A DNA stretch of 64,000 nucleotides from Oscillospiraceae bacterium (GTDB lineage: Bacteria; Bacillota; Clostridia; Oscillospirales; Acutalibacteraceae), in the NCBI GenBank assembly GCA_015066105.1, contig SVOY01000014.1, positions 1 to 64,000 of the forward strand. The letters run 5' to 3'. Numbering within the stretch: the first letter of the stretch is position 1; each line of letters opens with the position of its first letter. Below, piece by piece: positions 27,278-35,255 of this stretch. A program made the translations under genes and the position numbers. The notes beneath the pieces are model-generated. The model did not search any database and was not told where the DNA came from. It worked only from the letters and a program-made list of their open reading frames with translations.

Positions 27278-29698
27278 ATGAAAGTAAAAACTACAGCTAA
27301 AAAAGTACTTTCACTCATGCTCTGTGCAATGATGCTCTTGTCGGTTATGAGCATCGGCTTTACCGCAGGTGCGGCAGAGTGTGACCATCCTAATCTCAGC
27401 GAAAGCAACTGGGAAGTTAGAAGAAAGACCACCTGCCAGAAGGCGGGTCTTGAGGTGCAGTGGTGCTACGATTGCGGCGAATGGGTAGAAAGAGAAATGC
27501 CCTTTGACGGAAATGCACACGTTACGGGTGAGTGGGAAACAATCACTCCCAGCACCTGCCAGAAGGAAGGCTATGAGGCGGTATATTGTATCTACGGCTG
27601 TACGGATGAAAACGGAAAGCCCATCGTGCTCGCCGAAAGAACTATCCCTGCCCACGATTATCAGGTTGTGTTCAGACAGGCTCCCACCTGCACCAAGGAG
27701 GGCTACGAGTTTGTTGCCTGCCTTACCTGCTATGATATGAAAACCGTCACCTATGAAATTGACCCCCTTGCCCACAGCTTTACGGCCTGGGAGATAATTG
27801 ATGAGGCAACCTGCGTTGACGGCAGCGGCAAAAGAGAAAGAATCTGTACCGCCTGCGGACATAAGGAAACCGACAGCTTTACCGACAGTGAAAACCACGT
27901 AAATATTACCTGGTATGAGGATAAAAAGCTTGCTCCCACCTGCGACGCTCCCGGTTATATTCCCGGTGTGTGTAACGATTGCGGCGAGACAGTTACAAAG
28001 GAGCTTGCTCAGCACAGCGAATCTCCCAGTGTTCTTCTTGAAAGAGTTGAGTCAACCTGTGCAACCAACGGTACCGAAAGACGCTTATGCGAATGTGGCC
28101 TTGAGTTTGACGTTGAGCTTCCCCTTAATCCCGAAAATCACGTTTACAGTGAGTGGAGAGTAACAAAGCAAGCAAGCTGCACCGAGGGTGAAAGATATAA
28201 GTTCTGCATCTATCATTATGACGAGCAGATTGTAGAGAAAATCCCTGCCAACGGTGAGCATAACTACGGCGAGTGGACAAGCGTTATTGAGCCCGACTGC
28301 TCAAAGACGGGCCTTGATAAGAGAGTCTGCGCCGATTGCTCAAAGGAAGAAACACGCGAGCTTCCCACAAAGCACGATTACGGCACCTGGACAACAATTG
28401 CAGAGGTTTGCTGTGACGAAACAAAGCTTTCAAACGGAACCAAGCTTGCAAAGTGCGACAACTGCAGCTTTGAAAAGTATTTCACTATTCCCTCCGTGCA
28501 CACCTTCAGCGAATGGAGAATTGTTGTCAAGGCTGACTGCAAGAATATAAACAAGCCCGGCACAATGCAGAGAACCTGCACCGCCTGCGGCAAGGTTGAG
28601 AGCAAGGAATACTATGCAGAGCACGACTTCACCGATTGGTACGTAACAGGTCAGCCCGTATGCGCCGAGAGCGATGCCAGCGGCAGAACCGGTACATATA
28701 CAAGATGGTGTCAGCACTGCAAGGCAACAGAGCAGAAGGCTATCCCCGTAACTCACGAATACGTTGACGTTGAAATCATTAAATATCCCCAGTGTAACAA
28801 AGACGGCTCACTTGTAACAGGTGAGATGCTTACAAAGTGCAAGTTCTGCGATGAAACAAAAATTGCAGAGATTCCCGCCGAGCATAAGTTCGGTGAATGG
28901 GAGACTGTGACGGAAAGCACCTGCACAACGGCAGGCAGCCGTCAGCACGAGTGCCTTATCTGCGGCTACAAGGTAACTGAGGAAATTCCTGCAGGCCACG
29001 CCTACGGAAACTGGTACAGCGATGTCGGCTTCACCTGTGAAAGCGGCAAAACAGCCGAGCTTATGAGAAAATGTGCAAACTGCTCCGTAATTGAGAAAAA
29101 GACAGTAAGCCTCAATCACCCCAACAAGGTAACAGTTACAACAGAGGCAACCTGCACAACAAGCGGCTACACAAGAGAAATATGCCCCGATTGCGGAAAC
29201 ATTACCGTTGTGGGAGAAATAACACCTGCAAAGGGTCATACCCTTGACGAGCGTTGGACCTCAAAGCATCAGGCAACCTGCAACTCAGAGGGCTCACGCT
29301 ACAAGGCCTGCGCAGACTGCGATTACCTTGAGTATCAGCTGATTGAAAGAACAGAGCATCAGCTTATTGAGATTAAACCGGGTCTCGAGCCCACCTGCAC
29401 TGAAAGCGGCTACAGCTCAGAGAGCTTCTGCGGCGTGTGCAGACAGACCTTCCCGAGTGTTGAGCTTGCTCCTCTTGGCCACGACATTGCCGAGGGTGAA
29501 GAAATCTGCTCAAGATGTAAGGCTTATAAGGACACGGATTGCGGTTGCTCCTGCCACAGCACAAGCGGTATGGAAAAGATATTCTTTGAGCTTATCAACA
29601 AGCTTTATCAGCTCTTCGGCATAAATCAGCAGTGCAGCTGCGGTGTGCTTCATTATGAGGAGCCCGGCTTCTTTGCAAAGCTTTTCGGTAACGCATAA
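27278..29698 (+). CDS. Secreted Cys-repeat surface protein
   Basis: 806 residues, a paralogue of the preceding giant protein. Signal peptide at 1-30 (ending GFTAGAAE), then about 17 repeats of the same TC...C-x2-C...H plan without any other N-terminal domain, and the tail CxCxCH-x25-CxCGxxHY followed by 13 extra residues ending FFAKLFGNA. The tail spacing is exactly 25 residues in both proteins. CAGGAGG precedes ATG 27278. It has its own promoter, so the pair can be regulated separately. Function unknown. Confidence 0.8.
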   Translation: MKVKTTAKKVLSLMLCAMMLLSVMSIGFTAGAAECDHPNLSESNWEVRRKTTCQKAGLEVQWCYDCGEWVEREMPFDGNAHVTGEWETITPSTCQKEGYEAVYCIYGCTDENGKPIVLAERTIPAHDYQVVFRQAPTCTKEGYEFVACLTCYDMKTVTYEIDPLAHSFTAWEIIDEATCVDGSGKRERICTACGHKETDSFTDSENHVNITWYEDKKLAPTCDAPGYIPGVCNDCGETVTKELAQHSESPSVLLERVESTCATNGTERRLCECGLEFDVELPLNPENHVYSEWRVTKQASCTEGERYKFCIYHYDEQIVEKIPANGEHNYGEWTSVIEPDCSKTGLDKRVCADCSKEETRELPTKHDYGTWTTIAEVCCDETKLSNGTKLAKCDNCSFEKYFTIPSVHTFSEWRIVVKADCKNINKPGTMQRTCTACGKVESKEYYAEHDFTDWYVTGQPVCAESDASGRTGTYTRWCQHCKATEQKAIPVTHEYVDVEIIKYPQCNKDGSLVTGEMLTKCKFCDETKIAEIPAEHKFGEWETVTESTCTTAGSRQHECLICGYKVTEEIPAGHAYGNWYSDVGFTCESGKTAELMRKCANCSVIEKKTVSLNHPNKVTVTTEATCTTSGYTREICPDCGNITVVGEITPAKGHTLDERWTSKHQATCNSEGSRYKACADCDYLEYQLIERTEHQLIEIKPGLEPTCTESGYSSESFCGVCRQTFPSVELAPLGHDIAEGEEICSRCKAYKDTDCGCSCHSTSGMEKIFFELINKLYQLFGINQQCSCGVLHYEEPGFFAKLFGNA

Positions 29699-29716
29699 GA
29701 AAATCAGAAGTTCTTT

Positions 29717-29753
29717 GGTTACTTTCTTTCAAGAAAGTAACGGCACGCGCCGA
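29717..29753 (+). repeat. Dispersed repeat R1, copy 1
   Basis: GGTTACTTTCTTTCAAGAAA with the perfect hairpin TTACTTTCTT/AAGAAAGTAA (29719-29740), followed by a GCC-rich arm ending CGCCGAGCG. Relatives at 34647, 38487, 39162, 49139 and, in part, 50442. Confidence 0.6.
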
Positions 29754-29796
29754 GCGAAATGAAAAAAAGAGGCGATTGAATAAAGCAAGATAAACC

Positions 29797-29830
29797 AAGG
29801 GTTTCTTTGGGCTTTGCCAAAGAAACCCTT
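29797..29830 (+). terminator. Terminator hairpin after Cys-repeat gene
   Basis: AAGGGTTTCTTTGG / CCAAAGAAACCCTT, 14-bp perfect stem. Its arms resemble the R3 hairpin at 27105-27144, and the 20 bases before it resemble that copy too, though the R3 box itself is degenerate. Confidence 0.7.
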
Positions 29831-29891
29831 TAAAACTATAAAAATATTAAAAACAGACAAAAACGATGTTTTCGTGGTTTTATGATATAAG

Positions 29892-29939
29892 CAAACCGAG
29901 CCAAAAATAAAGCTTTTAGTTTTATTTTGACTCGGTTTG
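29892..29939. terminator. Long AT-rich hairpin
   Basis: CAAACCGAG / CTCGGTTTG outer stem with an inner AAAATAAA / TTTATTTT stem. Can act on both strands, between the convergent Cys-repeat and OYE genes. Confidence 0.6.
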
Positions 29940-29963
29940 TTAATTCTGCAATTTTTTCAATGT

Positions 29964-30024
29964 AAGGGGTTTCACCCCTTACCAACCCTGACAAGCTTTT
30001 GAAAAAGCTTGACCAAAACTTTTG
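29964..30024 (-). repeat. Dispersed repeat R2, copy 1
   Basis: Minus-strand copy of AAAAGTTTTGGTCAAGCTTT-type repeat, with AAGCTTTTTCAAAAGCTTG hairpin and a variable hairpin AAGGGGT/ACCCCTT (29964-29980). Other copies at 33956 and 50225 carry different hairpins. Lies immediately after the OYE stop codon. Confidence 0.65.
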
Positions 30025-30028
30025 ATTT

Positions 30029-32101
30029 TTATATGCTTTTCACGGCCTCGTAAGCTGATTTTGTTGCATCGGCAATTCGGCCTACCTTTTTGCTGTCGCC
30101 GATAACAACGGGTGAAAAGCCCTCTCTTTTAAGCAGAGCTTCAAGCTCGTTTACGGGGCGTGAGCCGAGCGCAAGCACAACGGCATCAGCCTTTACGCTT
30201 GTGTATTCCTTTGTCTTGACATTTTCGGTAACAACGTAGCCGTCGTTGATTTCCTTAAGCTTTTCCCCCGTCATAAACACGGTGCCTGCTTTTTGGAGCT
30301 TTGGCATAATGTCATCAACGTGCTGCATCCAGGTGCCGGGAGCAAGCTTTTTCGCCATTTCTATAACGGTAACGCTGTTACCCTTTTCGGTGAGGTAGTG
30401 GGCGGTTTCAAGTCCCGTCATACCCGAGCCGATAAGGGCTATATTTTTGCCCTCAAGGCTTATTCTGCCTGTCAGAATATCCTCAAAGGTGTAAACCTTG
30501 TCTGCACTGTAATTGCCGCCGAAACGGGGCTTTACGGGCGCACTGCCCGTTGCAAGAATAACTGCGTAGGGCTTGATTTCCTTAAGCTCGGCAACGCTTA
30601 TTTCCTTGCCCGTGAAAATCTTCACGCCCTTTTCAAGGCAGGCAGCAGCCGCATCCCGGGTAAACCAATCTGTCTTTGCCTTATCGGGGGGTGCCGCAGC
30701 AAGGTTAATCTGTCCGCCGACCTTTTCCTTCTTTTCGTAAAGTCTTACATCAAAGCCTCTGTCAGCAAGCAGCTCAGCGGCACAAAGGCCTGCAGGGCCT
30801 GCACCTATTACAACTACTGTTCTGCCGTCACCGTTTTTGGGTAAGGGCATATTTTCGTGACCTACAAGGGGATTGACGGAGCATTCGCCGTGTGAGCCTA
30901 TGTAAGCGTTGTTCTGCATTGATTCAATGCAATTCAGGCAGCAGATGCATCTTTTGATTGTGCCTTCGTCCGTAAGAGCCTTGTTTGCCCAATTCGGGTC
31001 TGCAATCTGCGGTCTGCCGAGGCAAACAAAGTCCTGGGTGCCCTCCTGAAGCTGAGCCTCAGCCTGCTCGGGTGAGCGGATAAGATTAGCGGCAAGCACG
31101 GGGATTGAAACCGCATCCTTTATTGCCTTTGCCATAAACTTTCTCCAGCCGGGCTCAAAGGAAACGGGCTCAAGCCAATAGTTGAAGGTATCGTAGCCTG
31201 CTGAGGAAACGTCGATTGCATCGGCGCCGTTGGCCTCAAGAATTTTTGCAATTTCAACGCCCTCGGCCAGGGTGTAGCCCTTACCCTCCTTGCCCACAAA
31301 TCTGTAGCACTCGTCAGCTGAAAGGCGCACAACCACGGGAAAATCCTTTCCGCATTCCTCCTTGATGCCTCTGAGTATATTGACGATAAAGCGTGTTCTG
31401 TTTTCAAGGGGGCCGCCGTATTCGTCGGTACGCTTGTTTGTTACGGGGCTTAAAAACTGCTGAAGCAGATAGCCGTGAGCGGAATGAAGCTCAACGCCGT
31501 CACAGCCGGCTTTTTTTACTCTCACGGCGGCATCAATGAACTGCCTTTCAAGCTTTTTTATCTCTTTGTAGCGCAGTGCCCTTACTCTGCCGGCGGCAAA
31601 ATAGGCGGGGTCACACTTTGAGGGAGCAACGCTTGAGGGGACAATATCGTTGTCAAGCAGAAGAGGGCCTACGGCGGGTGTGAGCTTATAAAGGAGCTTG
31701 CCGTAGCCGCCCCTTGTCAGCTTTTCAAGCTGAATGCTCAGAGGCACCGTGCCTACAAGCAGGCCTACATTCTGTCTGCCGGGGTGATGAAGCTGAACAA
31801 AAAACTTTGCACCGTGGCGCTGTACGCGCTTGGCGAGCTCGCGAAGGGGCTCAATATGATAGTCGTGGCTTGCGGCAAGCTGAGCAAAGGCCGCAGAGCC
31901 CGTCTGGTCATTGACACGGGTAATTTCCGTCATAATGAGGCCGCAGCCGCCCTTGGCGCGCTCCTCATAGTAGTTCATAAGCTTTTCCGTGGGCTTGCCG
32001 TCAAATTGACCGAAGCCCATAAGCATAGGGGGAAGAACGATACGGTTTTTGATTTCGCAGGTGCCGATTTTCATCGGGCTTGACATTATTTCATATTTCA
32101 T
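30029..32101 (-). CDS. NADH:flavin oxidoreductase / 2,4-dienoyl-CoA reductase family (Fe-S OYE)
   Basis: 690 residues. The N-terminal half is an FMN-binding old-yellow-enzyme barrel (IVLPPMLMGF, FVQLHHPGRQ, GVELHSAHGYLLQQFLSP). A four-Cys iron-sulfur motif CICCLNC with a later Cys follows near residue 384. The C-terminal half binds FAD and NAD(P) (VVVIGAGPAGLCAAE near 430; NIALIGSGMTGLE). This architecture is shared by FadH, trimethylamine dehydrogenase and the bile-acid enzymes BaiCD/BaiH. It reduces activated C=C bonds, but the substrate cannot be told. AAGGAGG precedes the start, whose ATGA overlaps the SDR stop, so the two genes form one operon. Confidence 0.88.
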   Translation of the reverse strand: MKYEIMSSPMKIGTCEIKNRIVLPPMLMGFGQFDGKPTEKLMNYYEERAKGGCGLIMTEITRVNDQTGSAAFAQLAASHDYHIEPLRELAKRVQRHGAKFFVQLHHPGRQNVGLLVGTVPLSIQLEKLTRGGYGKLLYKLTPAVGPLLLDNDIVPSSVAPSKCDPAYFAAGRVRALRYKEIKKLERQFIDAAVRVKKAGCDGVELHSAHGYLLQQFLSPVTNKRTDEYGGPLENRTRFIVNILRGIKEECGKDFPVVVRLSADECYRFVGKEGKGYTLAEGVEIAKILEANGADAIDVSSAGYDTFNYWLEPVSFEPGWRKFMAKAIKDAVSIPVLAANLIRSPEQAEAQLQEGTQDFVCLGRPQIADPNWANKALTDEGTIKRCICCLNCIESMQNNAYIGSHGECSVNPLVGHENMPLPKNGDGRTVVVIGAGPAGLCAAELLADRGFDVRLYEKKEKVGGQINLAAAPPDKAKTDWFTRDAAAACLEKGVKIFTGKEISVAELKEIKPYAVILATGSAPVKPRFGGNYSADKVYTFEDILTGRISLEGKNIALIGSGMTGLETAHYLTEKGNSVTVIEMAKKLAPGTWMQHVDDIMPKLQKAGTVFMTGEKLKEINDGYVVTENVKTKEYTSVKADAVVLALGSRPVNELEALLKREGFSPVVIGDSKKVGRIADATKSAYEAVKSI

Positions 32102-32892
32102 TTGAGAGCACCCTCCTTACTCTTTTTTACCGTTTCTTTAAACTCCTCAAACTTTCTTTTTTCGAGGGCGAGGTAAACGGTTTTAACGGGGGGAAGGAAC
32201 TTCATAAGCACCTTTGAAAGGCCGAAGAGCTTGCAGGGGCTGACAGTCTTTTTGCCCTTTTCAATGCCTTCAACCATTTTTCTGGCAACGTGGTCTGGCT
32301 TCTGAACGGGGAAGGGCTTTTTGAAGGGAAGCTCGTTGGCGGCGGCAAAAAAGCCTGTGTCGGTTGCAACGGGATAAAGGCAGGTCAGCTGAACATTATC
32401 GGGAATTTCAAAGCGTATGCCCTCCTGGAAGCCGTGCATTGCGAATTTTGATGCACTGTAAATTGTAAAGCCGGGCATTGCCATTGTGCCGATTGCGGAA
32501 ACGGTTATTGCAAAAATACCCTTTCTGCCTCCGAGATATTCTACATATTTCTGGTAAGAATAAATAGGTGAAAAGACGTTTGTTTCAAACATTCTTGCAA
32601 CTCTGTCCCAGTCGCAGTAGTTCACCTCTTCATAATAGGGATAACCGGCGTTGGCGTAAAAGATATCTATTGAGCCGAGCTTGCTGAGTGCAACCTCAAA
32701 AATTTCGTCAACGGCCTCTTTTGAGGAAACATCCTTCTGAAAAATGATGGTGTTCTCGTCGGCATAGGCTTCAAGCCTGCCGATGTTTTTATCAACGCAG
32801 AAAATTCTGTTTTTGCCCTTGAGCAGCTTAAGAACCTCAAGGCCGATGCCGTTGTCACAGCCGGTGAGAACTATATTTTTACCTGTAATCAT
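32098..32892 (-). CDS. Short-chain dehydrogenase/reductase
   Basis: 264 residues with the SDR cofactor motif TGCDNGIG at the N-terminus, YANAG (the NNAG position) near residue 82, catalytic Ser in TVSAIGTM and YSASK. It oxidises or reduces a hydroxyl or keto group with NAD(P). ATG 32892 is chosen because AAAGGAGAG lies upstream; a longer frame to 32934 has none. It is translationally coupled to the OYE gene through a 4-bp overlap. The OYE plus SDR pair resembles modules that act on steroids, lipids or aromatic enones; the pairing with a choloylglycine hydrolase elsewhere in the window is only suggestive. Confidence 0.88.
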   Translation of the reverse strand: MITGKNIVLTGCDNGIGLEVLKLLKGKNRIFCVDKNIGRLEAYADENTIIFQKDVSSKEAVDEIFEVALSKLGSIDIFYANAGYPYYEEVNYCDWDRVARMFETNVFSPIYSYQKYVEYLGGRKGIFAITVSAIGTMAMPGFTIYSASKFAMHGFQEGIRFEIPDNVQLTCLYPVATDTGFFAAANELPFKKPFPVQKPDHVARKMVEGIEKGKKTVSPCKLFGLSKVLMKFLPPVKTVYLALEKRKFEEFKETVKKSKEGALK

Positions 32893-33067
32893 AATGCTTT
32901 CTCTCCTTTTGATTTTATAAGTAAATTTTAGCACATAGCAAAAAATAAATCAACAGTTAAGCTTGATGCTGAAGGGGCATTCAGGGCTTGAAAGGGTGTG
33001 AAAATTCCATAGCAGAAGCATATCGGCCCCGATTGTGCAATATGCCGATTAGGTATATAAATTTTTG

Positions 33068-33096
33068 TTGACTTTTACAGACGCAGAAATTATAAT
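33068..33096 (+). promoter_or_regulatory. Promoter of NagD-like gene
   Basis: TTGACT, 17-bp spacer, TATAAT. Confidence 0.8.
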
Positions 33097-33152
33097 ATCA
33101 ATATAAAATGCAGTAAACAAATTTACATACAAGTAGTTTTCAGGAGGTAAAA

Positions 33153-33947
33153 ATGGCTAAGATTGATTTTAATGCGAAAAAAGGCTTTATATGCGATATG
33201 GACGGAGTTATCTATCACGGAAACATCATCCTTCCCGGAGTAGCTGAATTTATAAGCTGGCTTAACAGAGAAAAGAAGGAATATCTTTTTCTTACAAACA
33301 ACAGCGGACTTACGCCACGTGAGCTTCAGCAGAAGCTTTACAGAATGGGGCTTGAGGTTGGCCAGGAGCATTTTTACACAAGTGCCCTTGCAACGGCTGA
33401 GTTTTTAAAGGAGCAGGCACCCGGCTGCAGTGTGTATGCCCTTGGTGAAGCGGGACTTCTCAATGCCCTTTATGAGGCGGGCTGTACTATGAATGATGTA
33501 AATCCCGATTATGTTGTAATCGGTGAGGGCAGGACCTATACCCTTGACACGCTCACAAAGGCCACAAATCTTGTGCTTGGCGGTGCAAAGCTTATCGGTG
33601 CAAACTCTGATGTTTCGGGCCCCATTGAGCACGGTATTGCACCTGCCTGCCGTGCCCTTGTAGCGCCTATTGAAATGGCTACGGGTGTACAGGCTTATTT
33701 CTGCGGCAAGCCCAATCCTCTTATGATGCGAACGGGACTTAAGCTTTTAGGCTGTCACTCTGCCGAGGCGGTAATAATAGGTGACAGAATGGATACTGAC
33801 ATTGTGGCGGGCCTTGAAACGGGTGTTTCAACGGTGCTTGTGCTTTCCGGTGTATCGAATGAAAAAACACCCGATACTTACGCTTACCGTCCTACGATGA
33901 TACTTGACGGAGTAGGGGATATAGTAAGAATTGCAGAAGAAAAGTAA
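33153..33947 (+). CDS. HAD-IIA family sugar/nucleotide phosphatase (NagD-like)
   Basis: 264 residues. HAD hydrolases use an Asp nucleophile; here DMDGVIYHG near residue 15 carries the two Asps, TNNSG the conserved Thr/Asn motif, and GKPNPLMM plus GDRMDTDI the later motifs. The C2-type cap between them places it in the NagD/AraL/YutF group, which dephosphorylates small sugar phosphates or nucleotides. AGGAGG lies before the ATG. Monocistronic; specific substrate unknown. Confidence 0.88.
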   Translation: MAKIDFNAKKGFICDMDGVIYHGNIILPGVAEFISWLNREKKEYLFLTNNSGLTPRELQQKLYRMGLEVGQEHFYTSALATAEFLKEQAPGCSVYALGEAGLLNALYEAGCTMNDVNPDYVVIGEGRTYTLDTLTKATNLVLGGAKLIGANSDVSGPIEHGIAPACRALVAPIEMATGVQAYFCGKPNPLMMRTGLKLLGCHSAEAVIIGDRMDTDIVAGLETGVSTVLVLSGVSNEKTPDTYAYRPTMILDGVGDIVRIAEEK

Positions 33948-33955
33948 AAACAGTT

Positions 33956-34017
33956 AAAGTTTTGGTCAAGCTTTTACAAAAGCTTGCGGGAGTCAAGAGG
34001 GCAGAGCCCTCTTGGTA
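33956..34017 (+). repeat. Dispersed repeat R2, copy 2
   Basis: AAAGTTTTGGTCAAG, hairpin AAGCTTTTACAAAAGCTT, then a variable hairpin AAGAGGGC/GCCCTCTT with AGA loop. Confidence 0.65.
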
Positions 34018-34035
34018 TTAAACAATATGAAAGAT

Positions 34036-34063
34036 AAGGTCACGGAATTTTTTCCGTGACCTT
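34036..34063 (-). terminator. Terminator of GNAT gene
   Basis: AAGGTCACGG / CCGTGACCTT perfect 10-bp stem. The same arms recur after the FlaR-like gene (39111-39140) with a different loop. Confidence 0.75.
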
Positions 34064-34114
34064 GTGTTTTTGTTTTGTTTAAATGAATTAAAAGCTGAAC
34101 TTATTGAAGAAGCC

Positions 34115-34609
34115 TTAATTCTTTTCATACCATTTTTTCAAATCTGTCTTTCTGCCTTTAAAATGATATGAACAACCGTTTTTGTTAAGACCTATGCTTT
34201 TAAGCCCGAATTTTTCTAACATACCTATAGACCGGGCGTTTTTTGTGTTTGCATAAGCTTCAACAAATTCAACATCTGTTTTAATGCTTGAGTCTGCAAA
34301 AGCATATAATTCTCTGACAAGTCCTCGACCCTGATATTCGGGTTTGAATTGGATTTCTTCCATCATAAGGGTGTCTGAGTTTATATAATACTGAAAGAAG
34401 CCGATTATTGTGTCATTATCTTTTATAAGAATTATTTGTCTTTCTTTTTTTCGTAAACCGGCACCTACAGCTTTATACCAGCATTTGTAATCTTCTTTTC
34501 TGCTGTTGCCGGTAGGGGCAATAACAGCCATATTATCAGCAAGAATATTAAAAAGCTTGTTTGCTGTAACAGGAAATTTTAATTTGTTCAAGTGTTCAAA
34601 AGTAATCAT
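34115..34609 (-). CDS. GNAT family N-acetyltransferase
   Basis: 164 residues with the GNAT acetyl-CoA pyrophosphate loop YQGRGLVRELY (about residue 95) preceded by a beta-strand EEIQFKPE and followed by the typical C-terminal MLEKFGLKSIG segment. Acceptor unknown. Base composition is visibly more AT-rich than in neighbouring genes and codons differ (many TTA, AAA, ATA), which points to recent acquisition. It lies between repeat R1 (34647-34698) and a GGTCACGG terminator, the same order as around the FlaR-like gene. Confidence 0.8.
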   Translation of the reverse strand: MITFEHLNKLKFPVTANKLFNILADNMAVIAPTGNSRKEDYKCWYKAVGAGLRKKERQIILIKDNDTIIGFFQYYINSDTLMMEEIQFKPEYQGRGLVRELYAFADSSIKTDVEFVEAYANTKNARSIGMLEKFGLKSIGLNKNGCSYHFKGRKTDLKKWYEKN

Positions 34610-34646
34610 AGTTTTATTCTCTTTACACTTTACTTGTTATTTTTCC

Positions 34647-34698
34647 GCTCGCCGCGGGGCATTACTTTTTTTGTAAAAAAAGTAATCAAAAAAACTTT
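34647..34698 (-). repeat. Dispersed repeat R1, copy 2
   Basis: Minus-strand orientation: TTACTTTTTTTACAAAAAAA type hairpin followed by a GC arm (GCCCCGCGGCGAGC). Lies 38 bp upstream of the GNAT start. Confidence 0.65.
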
Positions 34699-34710
34699 AA
34701 TTGTCTTTTT

Positions 34711-35100
34711 TTAATGCTTGCCGCAGCCGTGGTCGCCGCATACGTGACCCTCGCCGTGCTCGTGGTCGTGATGGTCGCAATGTACATCGGGATTAAAGGC
34801 AAGGCTGTTTGAAAGCAGGGCAACAACTGCCGCATCGGCACTGCCTTTAACACCGCCGTAAAGCTTGATTCCTGCCTGCTTAAGTGCCTCCTGAGCACCG
34901 CCGCCGATACCGCCGCAGATAAGCACATCTACGCCGTTTTCCTTAAGAAAGCCTGCAAGTGCACCGTGGCCGCTGCCGTTGGTGTTTACTACCTTTATGC
35001 CCGTAATTTCGCCGTCGGTTACATCGTAAAGCTTAAACTGCTCTGTGTGGCCGAAGTGCTGAAAAATCTGTCCCATCTGATGTGTTACTGCAATTTTCAT
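34711..35100 (-). CDS. NifX/NifB C-terminal-like (dinitrogenase iron-molybdenum cofactor domain) protein
   Basis: 129 residues with a single DiNase-FeMo-co domain: KIAVTHQMGQIFQHFGHTEQF at the N-terminus in part, ICGGIGGGAQEALKQAGI in the middle. The C-terminal 25 residues are His-, Asp- and Cys-rich (CDHHDHEHGEGH), a likely metal-binding tail. In non-nitrogen-fixing anaerobes these small proteins are thought to bind Fe-S or other metal clusters. No nif genes are nearby. GGAG precedes the ATG. Confidence 0.85.
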   Translation of the reverse strand: MKIAVTHQMGQIFQHFGHTEQFKLYDVTDGEITGIKVVNTNGSGHGALAGFLKENGVDVLICGGIGGGAQEALKQAGIKLYGGVKGSADAAVVALLSNSLAFNPDVHCDHHDHEHGEGHVCGDHGCGKH

Positions 35101-35192
35101 ATCTCATACTCCTTTGAATATATTTATTACAGTTAAATTATATCACTAAAAGATATTTTGTAAAGTGTAAATAAGAAATATAGGTAAAGTTA

Positions 35193-35224
35193 ACCCCTGC
35201 CTGAAGCTTTTTTCAGACAGGGGT
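35193..35224 (-). terminator. Terminator of nhaC-type gene
   Basis: ACCCCTG ... CAGGGGT hairpin with an inner CTGAA/TTCAG pairing, 31 bases after the antiporter stop codon. Confidence 0.65.
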
Positions 35225-35255
35225 CAGTTTGCTTTAAACCGTTATTGCAGTTTAA

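Noticed and set aside
22700-29500. CRISPR-like or tandem DNA repeats
   Set aside because: The periodicity is protein-level (Cys repeats) with no identical DNA repeats and variable spacing within a long ORF.
34711-35100. Evidence of nitrogen fixation
   Set aside because: A single NifX-like domain protein with a His-rich tail, without nif genes nearby, is common in non-fixing anaerobes.
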